Part shown: positions 1 through 5,489 of the stretch, piece after piece
How positions within the stretch are numbered: the stretch's first letter is position 1
Layout of the letters: each line of letters begins with the position of its first letter
Program-made: the position numbers and the translations under genes
The notes under the pieces: model-generated
Database searches by the model: none
What the model saw: only the letters and a program-made list of their open reading frames with translations
Told to the model about the DNA's origin: nothing
Assembly (NCBI GenBank): GCA_031270925.1
Contig: JAISWY010000138.1
Coordinates: 1 to 5,739 of the forward strand
DNA length: 5,739 nt
Direction: 5' to 3'
Source of the DNA: Candidatus Symbiothrix sp.
GTDB lineage: Bacteria > Bacteroidota > Bacteroidia > Bacteroidales > Azobacteroidaceae

Positions 1-16
1 TACCTTAAAAATGGAA

Positions 17-220
17 TTATTTACCTATATTGTTTTTAACTTGCTGATTATCATTGCAGTAATTGGAAAGGTGGGAAAAGAAGTTATCCTGCAATGCAAA
101 TGAAATGCGCATCAATAAATCTGTGTTCATAGTGGGTTTTTGCAACAATTTACAAAAGTTACTTTGGTTGCAGTGTACCTGTTCTGCTAACCATTTTTTA
201 GTCCTTCCTTCTGCTTTCAA
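17..220 (-). CDS. Small XRE-like helix-turn-helix DNA-binding protein, possibly 5'-truncated
   Basis: The 67-residue product looks like the short stand-alone XRE/Cro-type regulators common in Bacteroidales. The segment from Arg6 to about Gln27 (GRTKKWLAEQ, then NQSNFCKLLQ) fits helices 2 and 3 of the HTH. It is followed by the family-like stretch NTDLLMRISFAL and an aromatic tail DNFFSHLSNY. Such proteins are presumed to bind DNA in the cytoplasm; no target is visible. The only start in the usual set is TTG at 220, which cuts the protein short. The frame stays open upstream to a TAG at 298-296, and the residues just before the TTG (EIICQK) still look like family sequence, but no ATG or GTG is available there. 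Either TTG or a rare codon starts it, or the original start was lost when the adjacent inverted repeat arose. It lies 229 bp beyond the peptidase gene on the same strand. The HTH assignment is fairly safe; whether the gene is functional is uncertain. Confidence 0.6.
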   Translation of the reverse strand: MKAEGRTKKWLAEQVHCNQSNFCKLLQKPTMNTDLLMRISFALQDNFFSHLSNYCNDNQQVKNNIGK

Positions 221-246
221 CTTTTGGCAGATGATTTCGGGACACC

Positions 247-317
247 TGCAAAATCCTGTGTTAAGTAGAAGCGACAGACCGCAGGTCTGTCGCTTCTACT
301 TAACACAGGGTTTTGCA
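247..317. repeat. Near-perfect inverted repeat, 34-bp arms with 3-nt centre
   Basis: The left arm is 247-280, the centre GCA is 281-283 and the right arm is 284-317. The arms pair at 33 of 34 positions. The only exception is T254 against G310, which would be a G-U wobble in + strand RNA and an A-C mismatch in minus-strand RNA. Both outer ends are TGCA. The element lies between the 3' end of the peptidase gene and the HTH ORF. A minus-strand transcript crossing it would form a very long stem, able to stabilise the 3' end of the operon RNA or block ribosome entry at the HTH gene. There is no T-run directly after the stem on either strand, so it does not look like a standard terminator. A short palindromic mobile repeat (REP- or MITE-like) is the most natural reading, but no second copy or target duplication is visible here. 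Confidence 0.85.
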
Positions 318-356
318 ACTGAGCCTTTTTTGCACAAGTTTATGCAGACTTGCCGG

Positions 357-384
357 CAAATTATGCACCGTTTTTAGCGGACAA
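357..384 (-). promoter_or_regulatory. Weak candidate promoter for the HTH ORF
   Basis: On the minus strand TTG (384-382) is followed after 18 bp by TAATTTG (363-357), one base short of the Bacteroidota -7 consensus TAnnTTTG. If used, transcription would start near 350 and carry the whole inverted repeat in the 5' leader of the HTH gene. This is a weak match in AT-rich DNA and is offered only as a candidate. Confidence 0.2.
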
Positions 385-440
385 CCGATTTATCGGCATC
401 TCGGACAGGTGCTTTGTGCGGTTTTTAAGTTTAGCGGACA
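373..440. repeat. Pair of short direct repeats beside the operon end
   Basis: The 11-mer TTTAGCGGACA occurs at 373-383 and again at 430-440. Each copy is preceded by a similar run, GCACCGTTTTT (365-375) and GTGCGGTTTTT (416-426). The second copy ends 10 bp before the peptidase stop codon. They may be remnants of a duplication or a binding site for a regulator; two copies are too few to decide. Confidence 0.4.
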
Positions 441-449
441 GCAATATAA

Positions 450-2519
450 TTATTTCAACCATTCATCGAACCAACGAAAAAATTCACGCTGAAACAAAAT
501 GCCGTTCTGAGGTTGCAAAATCCAATGATTTTCGTTCGGAAAAATCAACATCCTTGATGGGATTCCTCGTAGTTGTGCGGCATTAAAAGCTTGCATTCCT
601 TGCGACGCCAAAATCCGGAAATCCAATGCTCCGTGCGAAACAGCAATCGGCGTATCCCATTTTTCGATGAAGTTATGCGGCGAATTAGCATAACTGTTTT
701 GGGCGATTTTGTTTGATTTATCCCAAAATGCGCCGCCCAAATCCCAATTGACAAACCACATTTCTTCGGTTTCCAGATATTGCGCATCAAAATTGAAAAT
801 ACCTGCGTGCGCCCAAAAAGCTTTGAAGCGCTTGTTGTGGTTGCCTGCCAGCCAATAGACGGAAAATCCACCGTAGCTTGCTCCGGTACAACCTAATCGA
901 GTTTCATCCACAAACGGTTCTTTCGCCAAAGCGTCGATGGCCGAAATACAATCTTTTATGTTTTGGCCGCCGTAATCGCCGCTGATTTGCTCGTTCCAAG
1001 CTTGCCCGAATCCCGGAACGCCGCGCCGATTCGGAGCCACAACAATGTAGCCGTGCGCCGCCATCAGTTGTAAGTTCCAACGGGTTGACCAAAATTGGCT
1101 GACTGTGCTTTGCGGGCCACCTTGACAATACAAAATAGCAGGATATTTTTTTGATGCGTCGAAATCGGGCGGGTAAACGACCCATGTGAGCATTTGTTCT
1201 TTGGTGGTGGTTTCAATCCAGCGCTCTTCTACTTTGCCCATTGTGATTTGGGCTAAAACATCGTCGTTTTCGTGGGAGATATTGCGTTGTGTTCCATCAA
1301 ATAATAGAACGGTAAATATTTCGTTTGGACAAGATAGAGAATGACGAAGTCCTACTAAGCAGCCATTAGCAACAGCAATAGTTGCGTAATCGTGGTCGCC
1401 ATTCGTTAGTCGTATTTTGTCGTAATTGCTTGCAAGTAAGAATAATTGAGTTGTTCCTTTCACGCAAGCGACAAAAAATATTTGTTTTAAACTTTTATCC
1501 CAACAAAAATCATCTACATTATAATCGAAATCTTTCGTAAGATATTCTTTTTCACCGGTTTCCAAATTCATTGAAAATAAACGGATTAAATCCGATTCGT
1601 AACCGTCGCGCTCCATACTTTGCCAAGCAATGAATTTTCCGTCCGGCGAGAATTTAGGATTCATATCGTAACCCATCATGCCTTCTGTCAAATTTTTATG
1701 CTCTTTCGTTTCAATATTATAAAGGTAAATATCCGAATTGGTCGATTCCGCATACTCTTTGCCGGTTTTTTTGCGGCTGGTATAAGCAATGGTTTTGCTG
1801 TCGGGCGACCAATCCAACTGCTCTATACCGCCCCACGGCCGCATTGGTGATTCGTAAGGCTCGCCTTCCAAAATATCTGTGATGTTCGACAACGATTTGC
1901 CGTCGTAATCGGCGACAAATGGATGTGGGATGCGTTCTACCCATTCGTCCCAATGTTTGTACATTAAATTATCAATAATTTTGCCTGATGATTTATCCAA
2001 ATCGGAATAAACTTCCGAACTTGGTTTGAACACTTGTACTGTACTGATAAACAACACGTTTTTCCCATCCGGCGAATAGCGGAATGTTTCGATTGCTTGT
2101 TCCGACTGACTGATTTGCGTGCGATTGGAACCATCGACATTCATTTCCCAAATTTGTCCGTCGTAGATAAATGCGATTTTCTTACCATTTTCAATCCATT
2201 GCGCATCTCCTTCACTTTTAGCGGATTGTGTGATTTGCTTCTTGTTCGTTCCGTCGATATTCACGGTAAACAATTCGCGGTTGCGCTTGTTGAGCGCAAT
2301 ATCGCAATAGGAAACGCCATACAACACGGTTTTTCCGTTGGGCGCAACCGAAACACCGCTTATTTGTCCCAATTGATGCAAGATTTCGGCGGTCAATCGG
2401 CCGTCTTTCACTTCAATCGGTGTTTTTCCGATAATTGTTTCATCATTATCGGTCGTCGTTTGCTTGCAAGCGGAAAAAAGCAAAACTGTTGTCATAAGTG
2501 TAAAAACTATTTTTTTCAT
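450..2519 (-). CDS. Dipeptidyl-peptidase 5 (DPP5)-like S9 family serine peptidase, predicted lipoprotein
   Basis: This 689-residue protein has the two-part build of S9 prolyl-oligopeptidase relatives. After a signal peptide there is a beta-propeller with PD40/TolB-like blades (YSPDGK near 148, WSPDSK near 237, FSPDGK near 290). An alpha/beta-hydrolase domain follows from about residue 430. The catalytic triad is visible: Ser548 in GASYGG, Asp633 in HGALDFR and His665 in NENHW. The C-terminal run from NAAQLRGIPSR to EFFRWFDEWLK closely matches DPP5 of Porphyromonas as I remember it, and that family removes N-terminal dipeptides, preferring hydrophobic or Ala residues at P1. A lipobox-like LFSAC puts the lipidated Cys at 18, so the mature enzyme should be membrane-anchored, probably facing the periplasm. 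The length is normal and nothing is missing. It is the last gene of the glyS operon, starting 8 bp after the isomerase. DPP5 is very likely; exact substrate range cannot be read from sequence. Confidence 0.93.
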   Translation of the reverse strand: MKKIVFTLMTTVLLFSACKQTTTDNDETIIGKTPIEVKDGRLTAEILHQLGQISGVSVAPNGKTVLYGVSYCDIALNKRNRELFTVNIDGTNKKQITQSAKSEGDAQWIENGKKIAFIYDGQIWEMNVDGSNRTQISQSEQAIETFRYSPDGKNVLFISTVQVFKPSSEVYSDLDKSSGKIIDNLMYKHWDEWVERIPHPFVADYDGKSLSNITDILEGEPYESPMRPWGGIEQLDWSPDSKTIAYTSRKKTGKEYAESTNSDIYLYNIETKEHKNLTEGMMGYDMNPKFSPDGKFIAWQSMERDGYESDLIRLFSMNLETGEKEYLTKDFDYNVDDFCWDKSLKQIFFVACVKGTTQLFLLASNYDKIRLTNGDHDYATIAVANGCLVGLRHSLSCPNEIFTVLLFDGTQRNISHENDDVLAQITMGKVEERWIETTTKEQMLTWVVYPPDFDASKKYPAILYCQGGPQSTVSQFWSTRWNLQLMAAHGYIVVAPNRRGVPGFGQAWNEQISGDYGGQNIKDCISAIDALAKEPFVDETRLGCTGASYGGFSVYWLAGNHNKRFKAFWAHAGIFNFDAQYLETEEMWFVNWDLGGAFWDKSNKIAQNSYANSPHNFIEKWDTPIAVSHGALDFRILASQGMQAFNAAQLRGIPSRMLIFPNENHWILQPQNGILFQREFFRWFDEWLK

Positions 2520-2527
2520 CTTGATTT

Positions 2528-3028
2528 TTATTTCGGATATTGTTCGATCGCTAATAATTTAACATCAAAAAACAATGTTGAATAAGCTTGTATGGTGTAA
2601 GAGCTTGTTCCGTAACCTAAATGATAGGGAATACAAATTTTCCATTCGTCGCCGGCAACCATGTTTTGCAAAGCTACTCCGAATCCTCTTACTACTTGAT
2701 TCACAACAAAATCCGCCGTCCCTCCCTCGTCGAAAAGACGAGTGGAGTCGTTCAAAAAGTAACCTTTGTAATTGACGGTTACTTTGGCGGTTTGAATCGG
2801 ATGTTCCGTGCCGTCTCCTTTGCTGATTTCATGATAATAAACGCCTTGCGGCCAGCTAAGTACGGTATCACTCGGCAAGGGTTTCCAATTTTCCGTATCG
2901 GCCTTAATCTGATCGTAAACCGCTTTATTTTGATTGTACCATTCCGTTGTGGAATCGGTGGATGAATTGCACGCAAAAAACAATAGCAGCGGCAATGCGC
3001 CTAAAATAAAATATCGAATATTTTTCAT
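2528..3028 (-). CDS. FKBP-type peptidyl-prolyl cis-trans isomerase, predicted lipoprotein
   Basis: The 166-residue protein begins with a short hydrophobic signal ending in LLFFAC, giving a predicted lipidated Cys at 20. A polar linker follows, then one FKBP domain from about 75 to 163. Family landmarks are VTVNYKGYF (Tyr87, equivalent to Tyr26 of human FKBP12), LFDEG (Phe99-Asp100), Phe107, the block VVRGFGVALQNM then GDEWKICIP, Tyr139 in LGYG, and STLFFDVKLL (Phe154). Phe116 stands where FKBP12 has Trp59 at the floor of the pocket, and the loop between Tyr139 and Phe154 is two residues shorter. The likely role is speeding Xaa-Pro isomerisation during folding of envelope proteins. The start ATG overlaps the glyS stop as ATGA (3028-3025), implying translational coupling, and the gene is followed 8 bp later by the peptidase. 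Fold assignment is firm; catalytic activity is inferred. Confidence 0.92.
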   Translation of the reverse strand: MKNIRYFILGALPLLLFFACNSSTDSTTEWYNQNKAVYDQIKADTENWKPLPSDTVLSWPQGVYYHEISKGDGTEHPIQTAKVTVNYKGYFLNDSTRLFDEGGTADFVVNQVVRGFGVALQNMVAGDEWKICIPYHLGYGTSSYTIQAYSTLFFDVKLLAIEQYPK

Positions 3029-4590
3029 ACTTCCTTTATTTTTTTAAGTATATTTTTCAAATTCACTTTATCGGCAATGATGCCGGCCAAATCGCTAATC
3101 GGCGCCCGTTCTTGTTGCATTGTATCGCGGTAACGGATGGTAACGCAGTTGTCGGTCAGCGTTTCGTGGTCGATGGTAGCGCAATAGGGCGTTCCAATCG
3201 CATCTTGACGGCGATAACGTTTTCCGATTGAGTCTTTTTCGTCGTATTGGCAATTGAAATCGAATTTCAAATTGTCGATGATTTCGCGGGCTTTTTCGGG
3301 CAGTCCATCCTTTTTTACCAAGGGAAGAATGGCCAATTTAATCGGCGCCAAAGCGGGCGGCAACTTCAATACCACGCGCGTATCGCCTACTGAGCCGGTC
3401 GAAGCATCAAGAGTTTCTTCGCAATACGAGCCAGCCAAAACGCTCAAAAACATCCGATCGACGCCGATCGAAGTTTCAATCACATAAGGCACGTAGGATT
3501 GATTTAATTCGGGATCGAAATATTTGATATTCTTACCGGAATATTTTTCGTGGCTACTCAAATCAAAATCGGTGCGCGAATGGATGCCTTCCACTTCCTT
3601 GAATCCAAAAGGCATTTCAAATTCGATGTCGGTCGCGGCGTTGGCATAATGCGCCAATTTGTCGTGATCGTGGAAACGGTATTTTTTGTCGCCCAAACCC
3701 AAAGCCTTGTGCCACTTCATACGGGTTTCTTTCCACTTCACAAACCAGTTTAATTCTTCGCCCGGACGAACGAAAAACTGCATTTCCATCTGTTCAAATT
3801 CGCGCATACGGAATACAAATTGACGGGCAACTATCTCATTCCGAAAGGCTTTTCCGATTTGTGCGATACCAAACGGAATTTTCATACGGCCGCTTTTCTG
3901 CACATTTAAGAAGTTTACAAAAATACCTTGCGCCGTTTCGGGACGAAGGTAAATTTTCATGGCGCCGTCGGCAGTAGAACCCATTTCGGTCGAAAACATC
4001 AAGTTGAATTGACGAACTTCCGTCCAATTCCGCGTTCCCGAAATCGGACAAACAATCTCCTCGTCGATAATGATTTGGCGTAATTCTTCCAAATTGCTGT
4101 CGTTCAACGCTTTGGCAAAACGGATGTGCAAGGTTTCTTTTTTCACTTCGTTTTCCAATACGCGCGGATTGGTTTCGCGAAATTGCTGTTCATCGAACGA
4201 ATTGCCGAAACGTTTGGCCGCTTTTTCGATTTCCTTATTGATTTTATCTTCGTATTTTGCAATTTGTTCTTCAATTAAAACATCGGCGCGGTAACGTTTT
4301 TTGGAATCTTTATTGTCGATCAAGGGGTCGTTGAACGCATCCACGTGTCCGGAAGCTTTCCAAATAGTCGGGTGCATGAAAATAGCGGAATCAATGCCGA
4401 CCACGTTTTCGTTGAGCAAAGTCATGCTGTCCCACCAATATTTTTTGATATTGTTTTTCAACTCTACACCGTTTTGTCCGTAGTCGTAAACGGCGCCCAA
4501 ACCATCGTAAATTTCCGACGAGGGGAACACAAAACCGTATTCCTTGCAATGGGAAATTAATTTTTTGAAAACATCTTCATGTTGTGCCAT
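3025..4590 (-). CDS. glyS: Glycyl-tRNA synthetase, single-chain dimeric (alpha2) type
   Basis: This class IIa synthetase charges tRNA-Gly with glycine in the cytoplasm using ATP. The 521 residues cover the full enzyme. Motif 1 lies around 30-53 (GLGAVYDYG onward). A charged, helix-rich insertion spans about 95-190. RPETAQGIF is at 216-224. Motif 2 carries FRNEI (249-253) and the loop RMREFEQ (261-267). Motif 3 ends in GVDRMFLSVL with Arg379. A C-terminal anticodon-binding domain of the HGTP type runs from about 415 (PIKLAILPLV) and includes GKRYRRQDAIGTPYC. This is the alpha2 form found in Bacteroidota, archaea and eukaryotes, not the alpha2beta2 glyQ/glyS pair of E. coli, although the gene name glyS is used for both. 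The ATG at 4590 begins MAQHEDVFKKLISHCKEYGF, a typical family start. It is first in an operon with the FKBP and DPP5 genes and has its own promoter. Confidence 0.97.
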   Translation of the reverse strand: MAQHEDVFKKLISHCKEYGFVFPSSEIYDGLGAVYDYGQNGVELKNNIKKYWWDSMTLLNENVVGIDSAIFMHPTIWKASGHVDAFNDPLIDNKDSKKRYRADVLIEEQIAKYEDKINKEIEKAAKRFGNSFDEQQFRETNPRVLENEVKKETLHIRFAKALNDSNLEELRQIIIDEEIVCPISGTRNWTEVRQFNLMFSTEMGSTADGAMKIYLRPETAQGIFVNFLNVQKSGRMKIPFGIAQIGKAFRNEIVARQFVFRMREFEQMEMQFFVRPGEELNWFVKWKETRMKWHKALGLGDKKYRFHDHDKLAHYANAATDIEFEMPFGFKEVEGIHSRTDFDLSSHEKYSGKNIKYFDPELNQSYVPYVIETSIGVDRMFLSVLAGSYCEETLDASTGSVGDTRVVLKLPPALAPIKLAILPLVKKDGLPEKAREIIDNLKFDFNCQYDEKDSIGKRYRRQDAIGTPYCATIDHETLTDNCVTIRYRDTMQQERAPISDLAGIIADKVNLKNILKKIKEV

Positions 4591-4613
4591 AATGCTATTT
4601 TATTTTGAGACCG

Positions 4614-4621
4614 CAAATTTA
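4614..4621 (-). promoter_or_regulatory. Bacteroidota-type -7 element for the glyS operon
   Basis: The minus strand reads TAAATTTGC from 4621, an exact match to the Bacteroidota sigma-ABfr -7 consensus TAnnTTTG. It lies 23 bp before the glyS ATG, so the leader would be short (about 15-20 nt). No good -33 TTTG is seen at the expected 19-20 bp spacing. It sits after the terminator of the upstream gene, which makes glyS the head of its own unit. Confidence 0.65.
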
Positions 4622-4656
4622 CATGAAATTATCGAAGAATTATACATTAAACGACA

Positions 4657-4706
4657 AAAAAATAAGGATTGCTGAGGCTAATCGGCCGCAACAATCCTTA
4701 TTTTTT
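4657..4706 (-). terminator. Intrinsic terminator overlapping the end of the 203-residue gene
   Basis: Arms of 15 bp at 4692-4706 and 4657-4671 pair perfectly around a 20-nt loop. On the minus strand the stem ends in TCCTTATTTTTTTG, a usable T-run. The upstream arm lies inside the last codons of the 4678-5289 gene and its TAG stop lies in the loop, so coding sequence and terminator are shared. The + strand also ends in a T-run, so the hairpin could work both ways, though no + strand gene leads into it. It separates that gene from glyS. Confidence 0.75.
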
Positions 4707-5289
4707 GGAGGAAATCTTTATCGGAATATTCCAAAACCTTTTCCGAAACGAGGCGATTGCAATGGTTTCGTCGTTCGTAAATTCTTCGATACGGGATTAA
4801 CGGCGAGGGGCCTTCCGAATCGTCGGCACGAATGAGTTCGTAACACGCACTCATTCTTCCGTTATAATTTTCACCTTCTCCGGTTATACAATCATAATCA
4901 AAACTCATAACCTCGGTATCAGTGACATACAATTTATCTCCCACAAAATTGAAATAAGCGATAGCGCTGGTAAAATCGCCCTCGCAGGTTTCGGTTTCGG
5001 AACAGGCCTCACAATCATAATTGGGATGACAATAGTACCAACCGGTTTCGGTTGCATCCGTCCAGCGCCAGCGCGAAGGTTGATCTATATTCCACTGTCC
5101 ATCCCATCCCATCCAATAATTTCCCGTATCATCGAAAGCAAACATAGCCGAGGTGGTTGTTTCATAGATGTCATTGGCAGTAGCTTTATAATTTTCAATT
5201 GAACCGTATTTAGTAATCAAACAATTGATTACCTCATCGGGAACGGTATCTTCATCAAATTCATTCGGCTTCTTGCGTACAAAAATCAT
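4678..5289 (-). CDS. Hypothetical Cys/Trp-rich protein
   Basis: I do not recognise this 203-residue protein. It is acidic in its first three quarters and ends in a basic-to-mixed tail. A Trp-rich stretch runs from 59 to 84 (Trp59, 62, 66, 74, 76, 84). It is followed by a cysteine cluster C-x5-C-x2-C-x5-C (Cys87, 93, 96, 102), and four more cysteines (23, 134, 149, 177) give eight in all. That number and spacing suit either a metal site or disulfides, but there is no signal peptide or membrane segment to support export. The ATG at 5289 is the only reasonable start, because a TAA closes the frame 14 codons upstream. That ATG overlaps the stop of the 31-codon ORF as ATGA, so translation is probably coupled. 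It ends inside its own terminator hairpin. The intact 200-codon frame, with promoter upstream and terminator at its end, argues that it is a real gene; its function is unknown. Confidence 0.6.
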   Translation of the reverse strand: MIFVRKKPNEFDEDTVPDEVINCLITKYGSIENYKATANDIYETTTSAMFAFDDTGNYWMGWDGQWNIDQPSRWRWTDATETGWYYCHPNYDCEACSETETCEGDFTSAIAYFNFVGDKLYVTDTEVMSFDYDCITGEGENYNGRMSACYELIRADDSEGPSPLIPYRRIYERRNHCNRLVSEKVLEYSDKDFLQKIRIVAAD

Positions 5290-5381
5290 CCGCCATCGTC
5301 GCCTATCTCTTCCGGGGAAATTTGTTTAAATAATTGGTCAAAACTCATCTCTTTGACATTTACATGATTTGCTGTTTTCAT
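5286..5381 (-). pseudogene. 31-codon ORF: likely N-terminal remnant of a flavin-reductase-like gene
   Basis: The short product begins MKTANHVNVKEM and contains LFKQISPEEIGDD before ending in Gly-Gly and TGA. The second part resembles, from memory, the N-terminus of a Bacteroidota flavin-reductase (FMN-binding split-barrel) family in which a stretch like FFKQIRPEDISDN leads into the barrel strand VFTLVGKDF. Here the resemblance stops exactly after Asp-Asp and none of the barrel is found in any frame, so the rest of the gene seems to have been lost or replaced. The stop overlaps the start of the 203-residue ORF by ATGA. It sits 39 bp after a good -7 element, so the remnant is probably still transcribed and may act as a translated leader. 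An alternative is a genuine short leader peptide; the similarity rests on memory only. Confidence 0.4.
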
Positions 5382-5419
5382 CTTCTGTTCATTTACTTGA
5401 GGCACTATTTTTTAGACTG

Positions 5420-5427
5420 CAAAGTTA
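5420..5427 (-). promoter_or_regulatory. Bacteroidota-type -7 element for the minus-strand unit (31-codon ORF plus 203-residue gene)
   Basis: The minus strand reads TAACTTTGC from 5427, matching TAnnTTTG. It lies 38 bp before the ATG at 5381. The -33 region is only T-rich (TATTTTATC), not a clear TTTG. It is divergent from, and about 25 bp away from, the + strand promoter. Confidence 0.6.
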
Positions 5428-5452
5428 CCGGGCGTTTTAGAGATAAAATAGC

Positions 5453-5460
5453 TACCTTTG
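5453..5460 (+). promoter_or_regulatory. Bacteroidota-type -7 element for the rightmost + strand gene
   Basis: TACCTTTGC matches TAnnTTTG and lies 29 bp before the chosen ATG at 5490. A transcript starting around 5466 would have a leader of about 23 nt. No convincing -33 TTTG is present; the upstream region has only GTTTTAG at a shorter spacing. Confidence 0.6.
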
Positions 5461-5489
5461 CCATATTTGTTTTTAATGAACATATCCGA

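Noticed and set aside
247..331. Palindrome plus the T-run at 326-331 as a + strand terminator
   Set aside because: The T-run begins 9 nt after the stem, no + strand gene leads into it, and the stem is far longer than typical terminators.
341..400. Short perfect palindromes TTGCCGGCAA (350-359) and CCGATTTATCGG (385-396) as operators
   Set aside because: They are only 10-12 bp and isolated, so chance occurrence is likely and no regulator link can be shown.
2034..2585. A 183-codon open frame on the + strand opposite the start of the peptidase gene
   Set aside because: It is antisense to a well-conserved gene, spans the gap to the next gene, lacks recognisable domains and has no promoter. It is a shadow of the codon pattern on the other strand.
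3836..4051. Alternate-frame ORFs within glyS on both strands
   Set aside because: They lie fully inside a clearly recognised synthetase and encode low-complexity, motif-free peptides.
5280..5295. Programmed frameshift joining the 31-codon ORF to the 203-residue ORF
   Set aside because: There is no slippery heptamer at the junction (it reads GGCGGATGATTTT), and the ATGA stop/start overlap explains the arrangement more simply.
5270..5381. The 31-codon ORF as a double-glycine leader of a RiPP or bacteriocin
   Set aside because: It ends in Gly-Gly directly at a stop, with no core peptide in frame. The spacing to the IS-x-x-E-I motif is one residue short of the usual leader pattern, and no transporter or maturation gene is visible.
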